Assembly: GCF_900177655.1 (NCBI RefSeq) | Contig: NZ_FXWK01000002.1 | Span: forward strand, 682,001 to 746,000 | Reading direction: 5' to 3' | DNA from: Devosia lucknowensis | GTDB lineage: Bacteria; Pseudomonadota; Alphaproteobacteria; Rhizobiales; Devosiaceae | DNA: 64,000 nucleotides | Shown here: positions 1-11,300 of the stretch, piece after piece | Layout: every line of letters starts with the position of its first letter | How positions within the stretch are numbered: the first letter of the stretch is position 1 | Notes under the pieces: generated by a model | What the model was told of the DNA's origin: nothing | The model's database searches: none | The model's input: the letters and a program-made list of their open reading frames with translations, nothing else | Made by a program: the position numbers and the translations under genes

Positions 1-872
1 AGCTCGGCGAGGGCCGGCTTGAACACCCCCCAGCCCTGCCCGCCGAATTCGCCCAGCACATCCTCAACCGTGCGGTTGGACAGCGCGGCGAAAATGCCCA
101 CGAGGTTTTCCGCCTCGAGGCGTCCTTCCAGGCCCGCTGCCTCGCTCGGCAGCGCGTCGGCGTCGGTCGTGGCGCGCTTGATCTTCTTGGCGATCAGATC
201 GGCATCGTCCATCATGTAGATGGTCGAGAGATCCGACGCATCGGACTTGCTCATCTTCTTGGAGCCGTCCTTGAGCGACTTCACGCGCATGGCGGGGCCG
301 GTGGCGAGAGTCTCGGTAATGGGGAAGAAGTCGCCCTTCACGCCCAGCGCCTTGATCTGCTTCTTGAAGTCGTGGTTGAACTTCTTGGCAATGTCGCGCG
401 TCAGCTCCAGATGCTGCTTCTGGTCGTCGCCCACGGGCACACCGGTGGCCTTGTAAAGAAGGATGTCGGCAGCCATAAGCGAGGGATAGGCAAACAGGCC
501 CAGCGACACCTGTTCGCTGTTCTCGCCGGCCTTGTCCTTGAACTGGGTCATGCGGGCCATCCAGCCCATGCGCGCCACGCAGTTGAAGATCCAGCTCAAC
601 TCGGCGTGCTCGACCACCTGGCTCTGGTTGAAGATGATCGAGCGCTTGGGATCGACGCCGGCCGCGATGTAGGCGGCCGCGATTTCATAAGTCCAGCGCT
701 TGAGGTCTTCCGGGTCCTGCCAGACGGTGATCGCATGCATGTCGACCACGCAGTAAATGGTCTCGTGCGTGTCCTGGAGCGGCACGAAGCGCCTGATGGC
801 GCCGAGATAGTTGCCGAGATGCAGGTCGCCGGATGGCTTGATGCCGGAAAAGACGCGGGGGCTGAAAGACAT
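1..872 (-). CDS. trpS: tryptophan--tRNA ligase (3' end cut off by window)
   Basis: Class I aminoacyl-tRNA synthetase that charges tRNA-Trp in the cytoplasm. The frame is open from the ATG at 872 to the window edge, giving about 290 residues; the family is usually 330-350, so the C-terminus is missing. The HIGH-like motif HLGNY is at residues 18-22, and the KMSKS loop (KKMSKSD) is near residue 205. It is the last gene of a minus-strand run mutS, glnD, murJ, trpS. A perfect 12-bp hairpin lies between it and murJ. Confidence 0.95.
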   Translation of the reverse strand, partial: MSFSPRVFSGIKPSGDLHLGNYLGAIRRFVPLQDTHETIYCVVDMHAITVWQDPEDLKRWTYEIAAAYIAAGVDPKRSIIFNQSQVVEHAELSWIFNCVARMGWMARMTQFKDKAGENSEQVSLGLFAYPSLMAADILLYKATGVPVGDDQKQHLELTRDIAKKFNHDFKKQIKALGVKGDFFPITETLATGPAMRVKSLKDGSKKMSKSDASDLSTIYMMDDADLIAKKIKRATTDADALPSEAAGLEGRLEAENLVGIFAALSNRTVEDVLGEFGGQGWGVFKPALAE

Positions 873-947
873 TATGTAGGCCTGTGTCGTTGCAGACGAA
901 CACTTATCTCCGATCCTACCCGATGTCATCCTTCGAGCCGGTCCGCA

Positions 948-978
948 GGATCAATCGCTCAAGTGCAGCGATTGATCC
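948..978 (-). terminator. 12-bp perfect hairpin between murJ and trpS
   Basis: GGATCAATCGCT (948-959) pairs perfectly with AGCGATTGATCC (967-978) around a 7-nt loop, 23 bp downstream of the murJ stop. No T-tract follows on the minus strand, so it could be an attenuator, an mRNA-stabilising hairpin or a repeated extragenic palindrome rather than a strong intrinsic terminator. Confidence 0.5.
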
Positions 979-1001
979 AGAATGACCTGTTCGTGGAAAT
1001 A

Positions 1002-2564
1002 CTAACCGCGCCGCCTGAGCCGCCCGAGCAGCCGCCGCAGGTTCTGCGTGCCGGAGACGTGGATCAGGGTGAAATAGACCACGGTGCCGAAGACCACGAG
1101 GGTGGCCAGGACACCTGCCTGGCGCCAGAGCGGCACGCCGCTGAGCAGATGAGCGGCTCCGCGGTCGGCCAGGAGCCACAGCACGCCGCCCATGACCGCA
1201 CTGACGAGAAGGATCGAGAGCTGCGCCCGCCATTGCGACGCCGTCAGCCGGAAGTGACCGCGCAGCGCCAGCGCCCCGGCCAGCATGACGACGTTGAGCC
1301 ATGACGATGCAGCCGTGGCGATGGCAATGCCGACATGCAGAAGGCTGGGAAACAGCCAGAGCGAGATCGCGATGTTGGCGGCAACGCTCACCCCCGCAAA
1401 GATCGTCGGGGTCAGGGTGTCCTCGCGGGCGAAAAAGCCCGGCTGCAGAACGCGGATAAGAACATAGGCAGGCAGGCCTGCGGAAAAGGCGATCAGCGCC
1501 TCGGCAGTCTGTCGCGTGGCCAGCACGTCGAAGGCGCCGCGCTCGAAGAGGACCCGCACGATAGGCTCGGCCAGGGCCACCAGCGCCACCGCGGCAGGCA
1601 TGGTCAGCAGCATGGATACGAACAGCGCCTGATCCTGGCTCTGTCGGGCCTCGGTCTCGCGCCCGCCTTTCAGGTGCCGGCTCAGTTCGGGCAGCAGCAC
1701 CGTGCCGATGGCGATGCCGATGATGCCCAGTGGCAATTGGTAAAGCCGGTCCGCATAGGACAGGACCGAGATGGCATTGTCGGCGCCCGAAGCGATGATG
1801 GTGCCCACAAAGATGTTGATCTGGGTAATGCCACCGGCAAGGATTGCCGGTACCGCCAGCACCCAGAAGCGCCGGACTTCGGCATCGAGACGCGGCAGGC
1901 GGAATTGCGGCCTGAAGCCCGCCCGTTCGATCGCCATCCAGACCAGCACGAGCTGGGCGATGCCGCCGCCCATGGTGGCAATGGCCACCCAGACCGTGGC
2001 GCTGGCCGGATCCTGCACCCAGAAGGTCGCCAGCGGAACGAGCATGGCGATGTTGACGATGTTGAGCAGCACCGGCGCGAAGGCGGCCGCGAAAAACCGA
2101 CCCAGCGTATTGAGAATGGCGCCATAGGCGGCCATCACGGACATGCAGGCGAGATAGGGAAACATGATCCGCGTCAAAAGCACGGTCAGGTCGAACTTTT
2201 CCTTGTCGTCGACGAAGCCCGGCACGAAGGCCAACATGATCTGCGGCATGAAGATTTCGGCGAGCACGGTGACGATGACCAGCATCACCACCAGCCAGCT
2301 CATGATCCGTGCCGCCAGCAGCTTGGCGCCGTCCTCACCCTCGCGCTCGAGCGCGCCGGAGAACATGGGCACGAAGGCGGTGTTGAACGCCCCTTCGGCG
2401 AAGAGACGCCGGAAAAGGTTGGGGAAGCGGAATGCCGCAAAAAAGGCGTCGGCCGCCGGCCCGGTGCCGAGCACCGCCGCCATCAGCGCATCGCGCGCAA
2501 AGCCGGCGACACGGCTGACCAGGGTCAGTGCCCCCACCGACACGAAATTGCGGAAGAGACTCAC
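1002..2564 (-). CDS. murJ: lipid II flippase MurJ
   Basis: Polytopic inner-membrane protein of the MOP/MATE-like superfamily that moves lipid II across the membrane for peptidoglycan synthesis. At 520 residues it matches the family length (about 510). The N-terminus (SRVAGFARDALMAAVLG, then ADAFFAAFRFPNLFRRLFAEGAF) carries the conserved Arg and Asp/Glu residues typical of MurJ, followed by repeated hydrophobic segments consistent with 14 helices. The start is GTG. It is separated from glnD by a roughly 125-bp repeated element, a linkage common in alphaproteobacteria. Confidence 0.95.
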   Translation of the reverse strand: MSLFRNFVSVGALTLVSRVAGFARDALMAAVLGTGPAADAFFAAFRFPNLFRRLFAEGAFNTAFVPMFSGALEREGEDGAKLLAARIMSWLVVMLVIVTVLAEIFMPQIMLAFVPGFVDDKEKFDLTVLLTRIMFPYLACMSVMAAYGAILNTLGRFFAAAFAPVLLNIVNIAMLVPLATFWVQDPASATVWVAIATMGGGIAQLVLVWMAIERAGFRPQFRLPRLDAEVRRFWVLAVPAILAGGITQINIFVGTIIASGADNAISVLSYADRLYQLPLGIIGIAIGTVLLPELSRHLKGGRETEARQSQDQALFVSMLLTMPAAVALVALAEPIVRVLFERGAFDVLATRQTAEALIAFSAGLPAYVLIRVLQPGFFAREDTLTPTIFAGVSVAANIAISLWLFPSLLHVGIAIATAASSWLNVVMLAGALALRGHFRLTASQWRAQLSILLVSAVMGGVLWLLADRGAAHLLSGVPLWRQAGVLATLVVFGTVVYFTLIHVSGTQNLRRLLGRLRRRG

Positions 2565-2569
2565 TTGTT

Positions 2570-2693
2570 CTTCTCCCCCTCGGGGAGAAGGTGGCGCATA
2601 GCGCCGGATGAGGGGGATGCTTCGACGAGAGTGGAGGGCTCCCCCTCAACGACTCGATCTTCGATCGAGCCACCTCTCCCCGACGAGGAGAGG
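2570..2693. repeat. dispersed palindromic intergenic repeat, copy 1
   Basis: Intergenic element with outer inverted arms (CTTCTCCCC / GGGGAGAAG type) followed by GGTGGCGCATAGCGCCGGAT and a GAGGGGG tract, then a second palindromic half ending in CTCTCCCCGACGAGGAGAG. A closely related copy lies at 16252-16366. The pattern resembles the short extragenic repeats common in Rhizobiales. It could fold in the glnD-murJ transcript. Confidence 0.75.
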
Positions 2694-2705
2694 ACTATAA
2701 GGCCC

Positions 2706-5504
2706 TCATCCATTGGCCACCTTTTTGTCCTCGACCGGCCGCTTGAAGACTCCCATCAGCGCGTCGTGGATCTTCTTCTGGCGCGCCTTGACGTGGATCT
2801 TCTGGCCCGTGAGGTCGGTGACGTAGAAGACGTCGACCGCCTTTTCGCCATAGGTGCCGATATGGGCCGAGCCGATGGTAAGGCTCAGGTCGGAAATTTC
2901 GCGGGTCAATGCATAGAGCAGACCGATGCGGTCGAGACCGGAAACCTCGATCACCGTGAACTTCTCGGAAATCGCATTGGACACCGAGACCTGTGCGGGC
3001 AGGCTGAAGGGCCGGAGGCGCTTGTTGTGGCGCGATTCCTTGCCCAGGTCGATCAGCACCTGACGCTTGCCCTGCAGCAATTGCTTGACCGTATCGACGA
3101 TGCGGGTGGCACGCACCTTTTCGTCTTCGTCGGAGGTGAAGGCGCGCCGCAAGCGGAACGTATCGATGGCGCGGCCATCGCGGGTGGAAAAGATCTGCGC
3201 CCCGATGATGGAGGCGTCCTGCATGGTGCAGGCACCGGCGATCAGCGAAAGGAGGCGCGGATGGTCGGGGGTATAGAAGCTGACTTCGGTGATGCCCTCG
3301 AACGCCTTGACCTTGATCGCCCCGGCAAAGGCCTGGTCGGTGGTATCGGCATTGCGGATCATCCGGGCATGCTCGACCTGCAATTCCGGTTCTGCCCGCA
3401 GCCAGTAGTGGTCGTAGTGGCGCGCCGAATAGGCCGAGACGTCTTCGGCCGGCCAGCTCGACAATGCCGTCGCCAGAGTCTGGCGCGCTTCCTCGACGCG
3501 GTCGGAATGGCTGACCTGCGAATGCCCGCCCGACAGCAGCGGTTCGGTCGCGTAATAGAGGGCACGCAGCAGCGAACCCTTCCAGCCGGTCCAGGTGCCC
3601 GGACCCACGGCGCGAATATCGCAGGCGGTCAGAATCATCAGCAGCGCCAGGCGCTGCGGCGATTGCACGACATCGGCGAAGGCCTTGGCGGTTTCAGGGT
3701 CCTGGATATCGCGGGCCTGCGCGATCTCGCTCATCAACAGGTGATATTCGATCAGCCAGGCGACCGTGTCGGTTTCCGCCTCGGTGAGGCCGAAGCGCGG
3801 ACAGAGCTTGCGCGCGATGCGGGCGCCGGCGACGGAATGGTCCTCGGGACGGCCCTTGGCCACGTCGTGCAGGAACAGCGCCACATAGAGCAGCCGCGTG
3901 TCATTGAGCTGGGGCAGCAGTTCGTGGGTGAGCGGCAGCTCCGTCCTGAGGCCGCCATTGGCGATTTCGGCCATGACACCCACCGAGCGGATCAGGTGCT
4001 CATCGACCGTATAGTGGTGATACATGTTGAACTGCATCAGGGCGACAATCTTGCCGAAGTCGGGCACGAACTTGCCCAGGACCCCGCTCTCGTTCATCTG
4101 CCGCAGGATGCGCTCGACATAGGTCGGGTCGGTGAGAATGGTCAGGAAATGCGCATTGGCCTTGGGGTCGTTGCGCAGCTTGTTGTCGATCAGGGCCAGG
4201 CTGTCACGGATGTGCTTGATGGCGTCGGGGTGGAACAGCAGTTCCTCGCGCCCGGCGACCATGAAGGCCCGGATCAGGTTGACGGGGTCCTTCTCGAAGA
4301 CATCAGGGGCCGCGATGTTGAGGCGTCCGGTATCGACGATGAAGGCTGTTTCGCCCTTGATCCTGGTCTTGCCCGAACGGAACGGCGCCAGCACGCGGCC
4401 GACGATATCCATGTCCTTGGCATGATGGAATTCGAGGCTGGCGCAGATGATGCGGGTAAGGTCGCCCACATCCTTGGCGACAAGGAAGTATCGCTTCATG
4501 AAGCGCTCGACGCCCAGCATCCCGAGGCGCTCGGCATAGCCCATGCGATGCGCGATCTCGGGCTGCACGTCGAAGGTCAGTTTCTCGTCGGCCCGGCCGG
4601 TGATGAAATGCAGGTGGCAGCGGACGGCCCAGAGGAAATCCTCGGCGCGGGCAAAGAGCCGGTTCTCGGCTTCGCTCAGCACGCCCTTGGCGACGAGGTC
4701 GTGGCTCGACTTGACCTGGTAGAAATATTTCCCGATCCAGAACAGCGTGTTGAGGTCGCGCAGGCCACCCTTGCCGTCCTTGATGTTGGGCTCGACCACG
4801 TAGCGCGTATTGCCCATCTGCTTGTGGCGTTCATCGCGCTCGGCCATCTTGGCGGCGATGAATTCGGGGCCGGTGCGGGGCATGACTTCGGTTTCGAAGC
4901 GATGCACGAGGTTGTCGTAAAGCGCGCGGTCGCCGGTGAGGAAACGGGCTTCGAGCGTGGCGGTGCGCACGGTCATGTCGGCGCGCGCCATGCGGATGCA
5001 TTCGTCGACCGAGCGCACCGCGTGGCCGACCTTCTGCCCGAGGTCCCAGAGCATGTAGAGGATGTATTCGGTGACCTGTTCGCCCCAGGGGGTCTGCTTG
5101 TAGGGCAGGATGAACAGGAGATCGATGTCGGAGCCCGGCGCCAGCGTGCCGCGGCCATAGCCGCCCACCGCCGAAAGCGCGATGGCCTCGGCGCCGGAGG
5201 GGTTGTCCAGCCGATAGACCCGAGTCGTCGCGAAGCGGTGCACCGCGGTGATGATCTCGTCTTCGGCGGCGCAGATGTTCTGGGCGCAGCGGGTGCCCTT
5301 GCTGTTGGCCAGAAGTTCGGCTTCGGCGCTCTTGCGCGCCTCGGCCAGGGTCTGCCGCACATGCGCCAGGACGGCGGCGCGCGCCGCGGGCGATCGGGCC
5401 GGTTCGTCGCCGATGAGGGCATCGAATTCGGCAACAAGCGTATCGGCAGTTTTCAGCACGAACTGCGGCTTTTTGGGCCGGGCCTCAGTTTCGGCGAGCG
5501 TCAT
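2706..5504 (-). CDS. glnD: bifunctional [protein-PII] uridylyltransferase / uridylyl-removing enzyme
   Basis: Nitrogen sensor that uridylylates PII at low glutamine and removes UMP at high glutamine. About 932 residues, the usual length. The nucleotidyltransferase motif GGYGRGTLAPGSDIDLLF starts near residue 114, a GlnD linker follows, then an HD hydrolase domain with LFLHDVAKGRPEDHS, and two C-terminal ACT domains (SFYTPDHPRLLSLIAG; VSGLDRIGLLYALT) for glutamine sensing. The ATG at 5504 (or the adjacent GTG at 5507) lies inside the 3' end of mutS, so translation is probably coupled. Confidence 0.96.
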   Translation of the reverse strand: MTLAETEARPKKPQFVLKTADTLVAEFDALIGDEPARSPAARAAVLAHVRQTLAEARKSAEAELLANSKGTRCAQNICAAEDEIITAVHRFATTRVYRLDNPSGAEAIALSAVGGYGRGTLAPGSDIDLLFILPYKQTPWGEQVTEYILYMLWDLGQKVGHAVRSVDECIRMARADMTVRTATLEARFLTGDRALYDNLVHRFETEVMPRTGPEFIAAKMAERDERHKQMGNTRYVVEPNIKDGKGGLRDLNTLFWIGKYFYQVKSSHDLVAKGVLSEAENRLFARAEDFLWAVRCHLHFITGRADEKLTFDVQPEIAHRMGYAERLGMLGVERFMKRYFLVAKDVGDLTRIICASLEFHHAKDMDIVGRVLAPFRSGKTRIKGETAFIVDTGRLNIAAPDVFEKDPVNLIRAFMVAGREELLFHPDAIKHIRDSLALIDNKLRNDPKANAHFLTILTDPTYVERILRQMNESGVLGKFVPDFGKIVALMQFNMYHHYTVDEHLIRSVGVMAEIANGGLRTELPLTHELLPQLNDTRLLYVALFLHDVAKGRPEDHSVAGARIARKLCPRFGLTEAETDTVAWLIEYHLLMSEIAQARDIQDPETAKAFADVVQSPQRLALLMILTACDIRAVGPGTWTGWKGSLLRALYYATEPLLSGGHSQVSHSDRVEEARQTLATALSSWPAEDVSAYSARHYDHYWLRAEPELQVEHARMIRNADTTDQAFAGAIKVKAFEGITEVSFYTPDHPRLLSLIAGACTMQDASIIGAQIFSTRDGRAIDTFRLRRAFTSDEDEKVRATRIVDTVKQLLQGKRQVLIDLGKESRHNKRLRPFSLPAQVSVSNAISEKFTVIEVSGLDRIGLLYALTREISDLSLTIGSAHIGTYGEKAVDVFYVTDLTGQKIHVKARQKKIHDALMGVFKRPVEDKKVANG

Positions 5505-8199
5505 CACGAATTTTCTTCAGCTGGTAGAGGGCGTCGATTGCCTGGCGCGGCGTCAACTCGTCCGGACGCAGTGTATCAAGGGCTTCGTAAACAGCGTCCT
5601 TCTCCTTGCGCGCCGGGGCGGGCTGGTGCGCGAAAAGCGGCAGATCGTCTAGCACGCTGGCCTTCTGGCTGGAAGAGGCGGTGCCCGCCGAGCGCTGCTC
5701 GAGCACGTCGAGCACCTGCTTGGCCCTGGAAATGACCGGTTCGGGCAGGCCGGCCAGCCGCGCCACCTGGATACCGTATGAGCGGTCGGCTGCTCCCGGA
5801 CCCACTTCGTGGAGGAAGACCACCTCGCCTTCCCATTCGCGCACCTTCATGGTCACGTTGGCGACGCGCGAGAGGGTCTTGGCAAGGCTCGTGAGCTCGT
5901 GGAAATGCGTGGCGAACAGCGCCCGGCACCCGGTGGTCTCATGCAGGGCCTCGACGGCGGCCCAGGCGATGGACAGGCCGTCGAACGTTGCGGTGCCGCG
6001 GCCGATCTCGTCGAGCACGACCAGCGAACGCCGCGTGGCGCGATTGAGGATTGCTGCGGTTTCCACCATTTCGACCATGAAGGTCGAGCGGCCGTGGGCG
6101 ATATCATCGGAGGCCCCGACGCGGCTGAACAGGCGGTCGACGACGCCGATATGGGCGCTGTCCGCCGGCACATAACACCCCATCTGCGCCAGAATGGCGA
6201 TCAGGGCGTTCTGGCGCAGGAAGGTCGATTTACCGCCCATATTGGGGCCGGTCACCAACCACAGCGAGCCGCCGCCGATATCCTCGCTGCCCGAGAGATC
6301 GGCGTCATTGGCGACAAAGCTGTGGCCTTCGGCCTTGACCATCAATTCCACGACCGGATGACGCCCGCCGGAAATGGCGAAATGGAGGCTGTCGTCGATG
6401 GTCGGGCGGCAATAGCCGCGCGTGGCGGACACTTCTGCGAGAGCGGCGGTGACATCGAGTTCGGCCAGCGCATCGGCGAGACCCTGCAGGGCCGCGGTTC
6501 GCGCCAGCGCTTGGGCGCGCAGGCGGGCGAAGACGGCGAGCTCGATCTCGAGCGCCGCGTCCTGTGCCCGGGCGATGCGCCCTTCGAGTTCGGCGAGCTC
6601 GGTCGTGGTGAACCGCATGGCATTGGCCAGGGTCTGGCGGTGGATGAAGGTTTCGCGATGCGGCGCCTCGAGCAGCTTCTGCCCATGCGTCGCGGGCACT
6701 TCCACGAAAAAGCCGAGGACGCCGTTGTGCTTGATCTTGAGGCTGCGCACATCGGTTTCGTCCATCAGTCGCGCCTGGAGGGCGGCGACCACGGCGCGGG
6801 TTTCGCGCCCCAGCGCCCGCTCCTCGTCGAGCGTGCCATCGTATCCGGCGCGCAGGAAGCCGCCGTCGCGCGCCAGGAGCGGCAGGTCGTCGTCGAGGGC
6901 CGACGCGAATTCGCTTGCGAGGTCCTGCGGTGCGGCGCCCAGTGTCGCGGTCAGGCGCTCGAGCACCGGCGGCAGGTCGGGCTGGCGCGACAGATGCGCC
7001 GAGATGGTCAGCGCCGCCGCCACCGCCTTGCCGATGCAGGCCAGGTCGCGCGGGCCACCCCGCTCCAGCGCCAGTCGCGACAGCGCCCGGGCAAGGTCGG
7101 GGGCCGATTTCAGCTCCTGCCGCAGGCGGCCGCGCAGCAGCGTATCGTCGACCAGCCGGCTCACCGCATCGAGCCGCTCGTTGACGGCAGCGGCCTGGCG
7201 CAGGGGGGCGGCGAGGCGTGTGGCCAGCAACCGGGCGCCGGGCGCGGTGACAGTGAGATCGATGGACTGGCGCAGCGAGCCCCTGGTCTGGCCGCGCTGG
7301 GTGAGAAGGATTTCCAGCGATGCGCGCGTCGCGGCATCGATGCTCATCACCGTTTCGGCCGGATTGCTCTGCGGGGGGCGCAGCGGCGCCATCCGGCCCT
7401 TCTGGCTTTCCCCGACATAGCCGACAAGGGCCCCGAGCGCCGCCCGGCCGGCGCGGCTGAGGGCGCTCGGATCGAAACGGTCGCCGGGGAAGGCAGCGCG
7501 CAGCAGCGGCATGGCGGTCTCGCTGCTGGCAGCCTCGGCCGGAATGGGTGTGGCGATGCTGGCCCAGGCCGGCGCGAACAGATGCCTGTCCACCAGCGCC
7601 TGCCGCGCTGCGTCGGGCAGCAGCAGCTCGGCCGGGGCGATGCGCGCCAGCTCGTCCTGCACCTGCTCGGCAGACAGGTCGGACACGAAGGTCTCGCCGG
7701 TCGAAATATCGGCCCAGGCAAGGGCAAAATCGGCATCGCCGTGGCGCACCATCGCCAGCGCCGCGAGGTAATTGGCCGAACGGGCGTCGAGATGATCGTC
7801 CTCGGTCAGCGTGCCGGGTGTGACGAGGCGCACCACTTCGCGCTTCACCACCGACTTGGAACCGCGCTTCTTGGCTTCGGCCGGGTCTTCCACCTGCTCG
7901 CAGATGGCGACGCGATGGCCGAGCTTGATCAGCTTGTTGAGATAGTCGTTGGCGGCATGGATGGGCACGCCACACATGCCGATATCCTCGCCCAGATGCT
8001 TGCCGCGCTTGGTCAGGACGATGCCCAGCGCCGCGCTGGCAATCTCGGCGTCCTCGAAGAACAGCTCGTAGAAGTCGCCCATGCGATAGAACAGGAGATA
8101 GCCGGGATTGACCGACTTGATCTCGAAATATTGCGCCATCATCGGCGTCAGCGTCGCTGTGACGGCGCCGGCTTCGGCCTCGAAGGGGGTCTGGTCCAT
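5485..8199 (-). CDS. mutS: DNA mismatch repair protein MutS
   Basis: Mismatch-recognition ATPase of methyl-directed repair. From the ATG at 8199 it has 904 residues. The mismatch-reading motif GDFYELFFEDA is near the N-terminus and the Walker A GPNMGGKST in the C-terminal ABC-type ATPase, with DEIGRGTATFDG as Walker B and ATHFHEL after it. The frame is open further upstream, but that sequence has no conserved MutS character. It overlaps glnD by about 20 bp. Confidence 0.96.
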   Translation of the reverse strand: MDQTPFEAEAGAVTATLTPMMAQYFEIKSVNPGYLLFYRMGDFYELFFEDAEIASAALGIVLTKRGKHLGEDIGMCGVPIHAANDYLNKLIKLGHRVAICEQVEDPAEAKKRGSKSVVKREVVRLVTPGTLTEDDHLDARSANYLAALAMVRHGDADFALAWADISTGETFVSDLSAEQVQDELARIAPAELLLPDAARQALVDRHLFAPAWASIATPIPAEAASSETAMPLLRAAFPGDRFDPSALSRAGRAALGALVGYVGESQKGRMAPLRPPQSNPAETVMSIDAATRASLEILLTQRGQTRGSLRQSIDLTVTAPGARLLATRLAAPLRQAAAVNERLDAVSRLVDDTLLRGRLRQELKSAPDLARALSRLALERGGPRDLACIGKAVAAALTISAHLSRQPDLPPVLERLTATLGAAPQDLASEFASALDDDLPLLARDGGFLRAGYDGTLDEERALGRETRAVVAALQARLMDETDVRSLKIKHNGVLGFFVEVPATHGQKLLEAPHRETFIHRQTLANAMRFTTTELAELEGRIARAQDAALEIELAVFARLRAQALARTAALQGLADALAELDVTAALAEVSATRGYCRPTIDDSLHFAISGGRHPVVELMVKAEGHSFVANDADLSGSEDIGGGSLWLVTGPNMGGKSTFLRQNALIAILAQMGCYVPADSAHIGVVDRLFSRVGASDDIAHGRSTFMVEMVETAAILNRATRRSLVVLDEIGRGTATFDGLSIAWAAVEALHETTGCRALFATHFHELTSLAKTLSRVANVTMKVREWEGEVVFLHEVGPGAADRSYGIQVARLAGLPEPVISRAKQVLDVLEQRSAGTASSSQKASVLDDLPLFAHQPAPARKEKDAVYEALDTLRPDELTPRQAIDALYQLKKIRDDARRN

Positions 8200-8314
8200 G
8201 GGGCGAAAGAACAGTCCGGGGCGTGTTCGGGAAAAAACGAACCCGGACCTTAGGCGCTTCTTGGCAAAAGACAACCGGGCCCCACGCAGTTTGCCCAGCT
8301 GCTTGCGTCGTGGA

Positions 8315-8350
8315 AAGGCCCGGGCGGATCGTGTGATCCGGCCGGGCCTT
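8315..8350 (-). terminator. hairpin terminator after the autotransporter gene
   Basis: Arms AAGGCCCGG and CCGGGCCTT, with inner arms GGATC and GATCC around a GTGT loop, sit just downstream of the autotransporter stop at 8359. On the minus strand the stem is followed by a short CTTTCC run. This is the probable end of that transcript and lies ahead of mutS. Confidence 0.6.
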
Positions 8351-8358
8351 CGAGGGCG

Positions 8359-11300
8359 TCAGAAATTCTGGCTCAGTCCGAGCTTGATCGCATGGGCATT
8401 CTGGCCGCCGAAGAAGCGGCCGGTGTAATTGCCGGAGATCGCCAGCCCGTCCTCGGTTTTCCAGGTCGCGCCGGCACCAAGCTCGAGCCTGTCGCGACCG
8501 GCCGCAGGCCCGGAAACGGTGAAGGCATTGCCGCCTCCGGCCAGCGTCACGGTGTGCGGGGCGGCCTCGGCGAAATTGTGCAGCCACGCCGCGCGGCCCG
8601 TCAAAGCCAGGTCACCCGTTTCGCCTTCGATCGTGTAGGAAACCTCGAAGCCCAGAGCCGTCTCTGCAGTCCACTGACCTGCCGCGCCCATGGTGGCGTT
8701 AAGCGTATCGGCGCCCGTTTCGGTGTAGCCGTTGTGACCACTCCAGCCCAGACCGAGGCCGACAAGGGGGCTGATCGTTGCCGCGTCGGTCAGGACGAAG
8801 GCATAGGCCGCTTCGACACCAGCGGACAGATTGTGTGACCAATAATTGGCCGTGGCCGTGCGCGAGAGCGCGCCGATCGTGATCTGGCGCTGGCTTTCGA
8901 TGTTCGCAAGGCTGTAGGCGCCCTGTGCCGAGAGCGAGACCCCATCCCTTTCCCAGGCGCCGTAAAGGCCCACGCTGCCGCTATTGGCCGACATGGTCGA
9001 GGCGCGGGACGCGACCGATGAGGTGCTCGAGACATAACCGGCGCCGATACCGAACTGGGCATCTCCGCCCAGCAGCGTCGTGCCGTGCTGATATCCGAGG
9101 CTCATGCCACCGGCTGCCCAATTCGCGCCGGGACCATTGGCGTCCGCCTCGATGGTCCCGCGCCCGGCCATCGGAGCAAACCAGAGACCCGAAAGCGGAG
9201 CGCTGGTGACGGCGCCCCCCACGGGACCGGAGATTTCGCCCGTGTCCACATAGCTCATGACGGTCCCGGCTTCGCCGGCCTGCTTGACGCCAAGGGCATC
9301 GGAAAACAGCGAGAAGGTCGATACCAGCACATTCTGCGCCGCAGCATTGGCGTCGGCCGAAATGGCTTCGAAGGCGCTCTGCGCCTCGCCCTCGGGCAGC
9401 CCCATCACGGCCCGGAAGACCGGATCGTTATTGTCGAAGGCCGAAAGTGCCGTCGCGGCAGCATACTGGTTAGACGAGACCGCCACTGTGTTGAACTCAG
9501 CAAAACGGGTCAGGTCGAGATAGACATTGTTGGCGTCGTAGCGCAGCGCGGCCCGCAGGAACGCGAAGTTCTCGTCGACATCGGCACTGAACGTGCCGTT
9601 GACGCCATTTGCAGCCGCAAGAATGTGATAGCTGGTGGTGTCTCCATAGGTTGAGCCATCGTCGAGGCCGTTGGCCGCGAGAACGCGGAGGCGCGCCGCC
9701 GGATCGAGCGTCGCGGTACCGTCGACGTCAATTTTGCTGCCGCTGCCATTCTGGTCGACCTGAACCTCGTAGATGCCGCCGGATGTGAAAACCAGGTCCT
9801 GTGCGATGCGCACCATGCCAGTCGTGGTGTTGGCGGCGAGTGTTCCCCCCGCATTGACAGTCGCGGACTGCACCACGCCGGTGCCTCCCAGCCTGCCGCC
9901 GTCGACGACGACGGTGCCTGCCGCGCCCTTGACCTCGAGCATGCCCCCCGTGACCCGTGCAAGACTGTCGACAATCGAACCCGCAGCCCCGATTTCCAGC
10001 GTGCCAGCTTGTACCTGCGTCGTGCCCGTGTAGGTGTTGACGGCATTGAGAACCGTCCGACCGTCGCCGCTCTTGACGACTGACCCGCCCGGGCTGGTGC
10101 CGATTTGCTGGCCGATGATGTTGCGGTAGATGTGCCCGTGATCATCGGCAATGGTGGCGTCGATGCGCTGCACCTGGCCCGTCCCGGGCGCGAACTGTAC
10201 CTGGGCGCCCTGCAGGAAAATACCGGTGCCGGCTGACTGGCCCGCAGTGGCATTGGCATTGCCGCCAGCACCACCGGTGACCGTCCCGCCGAGCATTTGC
10301 CCATCACCCCGGATAACCAGCGTACCGCCGTCCTGGACGAAGACCGCGCCGCCATAGGCGGCGCCACCGCCGCCAGCCCCCTGGCCACCGCTACCGCCAC
10401 CAAAGCCCAGATACTGGGCCATGCCGCCGCCATTGACATGGGCGAATCCATAGCCACCCTGGCCGCCCCCGAAGCCGCCGGTGCCCGCGCCGACATCGTA
10501 ACTGGATCCTCCACCGCCACCACCAAAGCCACCGTCGCCGCCCGAGGTTGCCAGAAATTGTCCGCCACCACCGCCGCCGCCGAAGCCGCCGATGGAGCCC
10601 GCCCCAGCGCCGGCCCCGTTGCCGCCGCCGCCACTGAGATCGCCACCATCGCCGGGCGGGCCGTAAAACACGTCGCTTCCGCCCCAGCCGCCGTTGGGGC
10701 CTCCACCGGCGCCGCCCCGTTGTCCGTTACTATCCTGGCCATTGGTGCCAGGCATGGCGCCGCCACCGCCGCCACCGCCTGCTACGCCATTGTCATTGAA
10801 CACCGCGGCATTGCCGCCATTGCCGCCCATGCCACCGCCGCCGCCATTCGCACCGCGACCAATACCTGTCTGGCCACCTGCGCCTCCAGCGGCGGCGTTA
10901 TCGGCAAAGCTCACCATATCGAGTTCGACCACTGCGCCCGTGCGAACAAAAATCGCCCCGCCAGCCCCGAGACCGCCGCCGCCGCCCGCACCTGCGCTCA
11001 GTCCATTGCCGCCTGCACCGCCCTGCGCCAGGCCGTTTTCGATGGCAAGTCCCCGGATCGCCACATTGCCGCTATTGATGAAGAAGGGACGGTATTGGCC
11101 GGCCCCGTCGACCGTCACACCCACACCCGAAGCATCAATCGTGAGGTTGCCGTTGATCGGCTCATAGGCCGACGTCATCGTGATCACCTGGCCCGACAGC
11201 GCCGGGTCGAAAACGATGGTATTGCTGCCGCCAGCACTGGCGGCGGATGCCAGGGCCTGTCTGAGGCTGCCGATGCCGGTGTCGTCTGCCGTGGTGACAA

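Noticed and set aside
1335..5735. 1466-codon open frame on the plus strand
   Set aside because: It is antisense to murJ and glnD; its translation is His/Gly/Asp/Arg-rich with no family resemblance, an artefact of high GC content. The same applies to 5809-8253 opposite mutS and 10297-11508 opposite the autotransporter.
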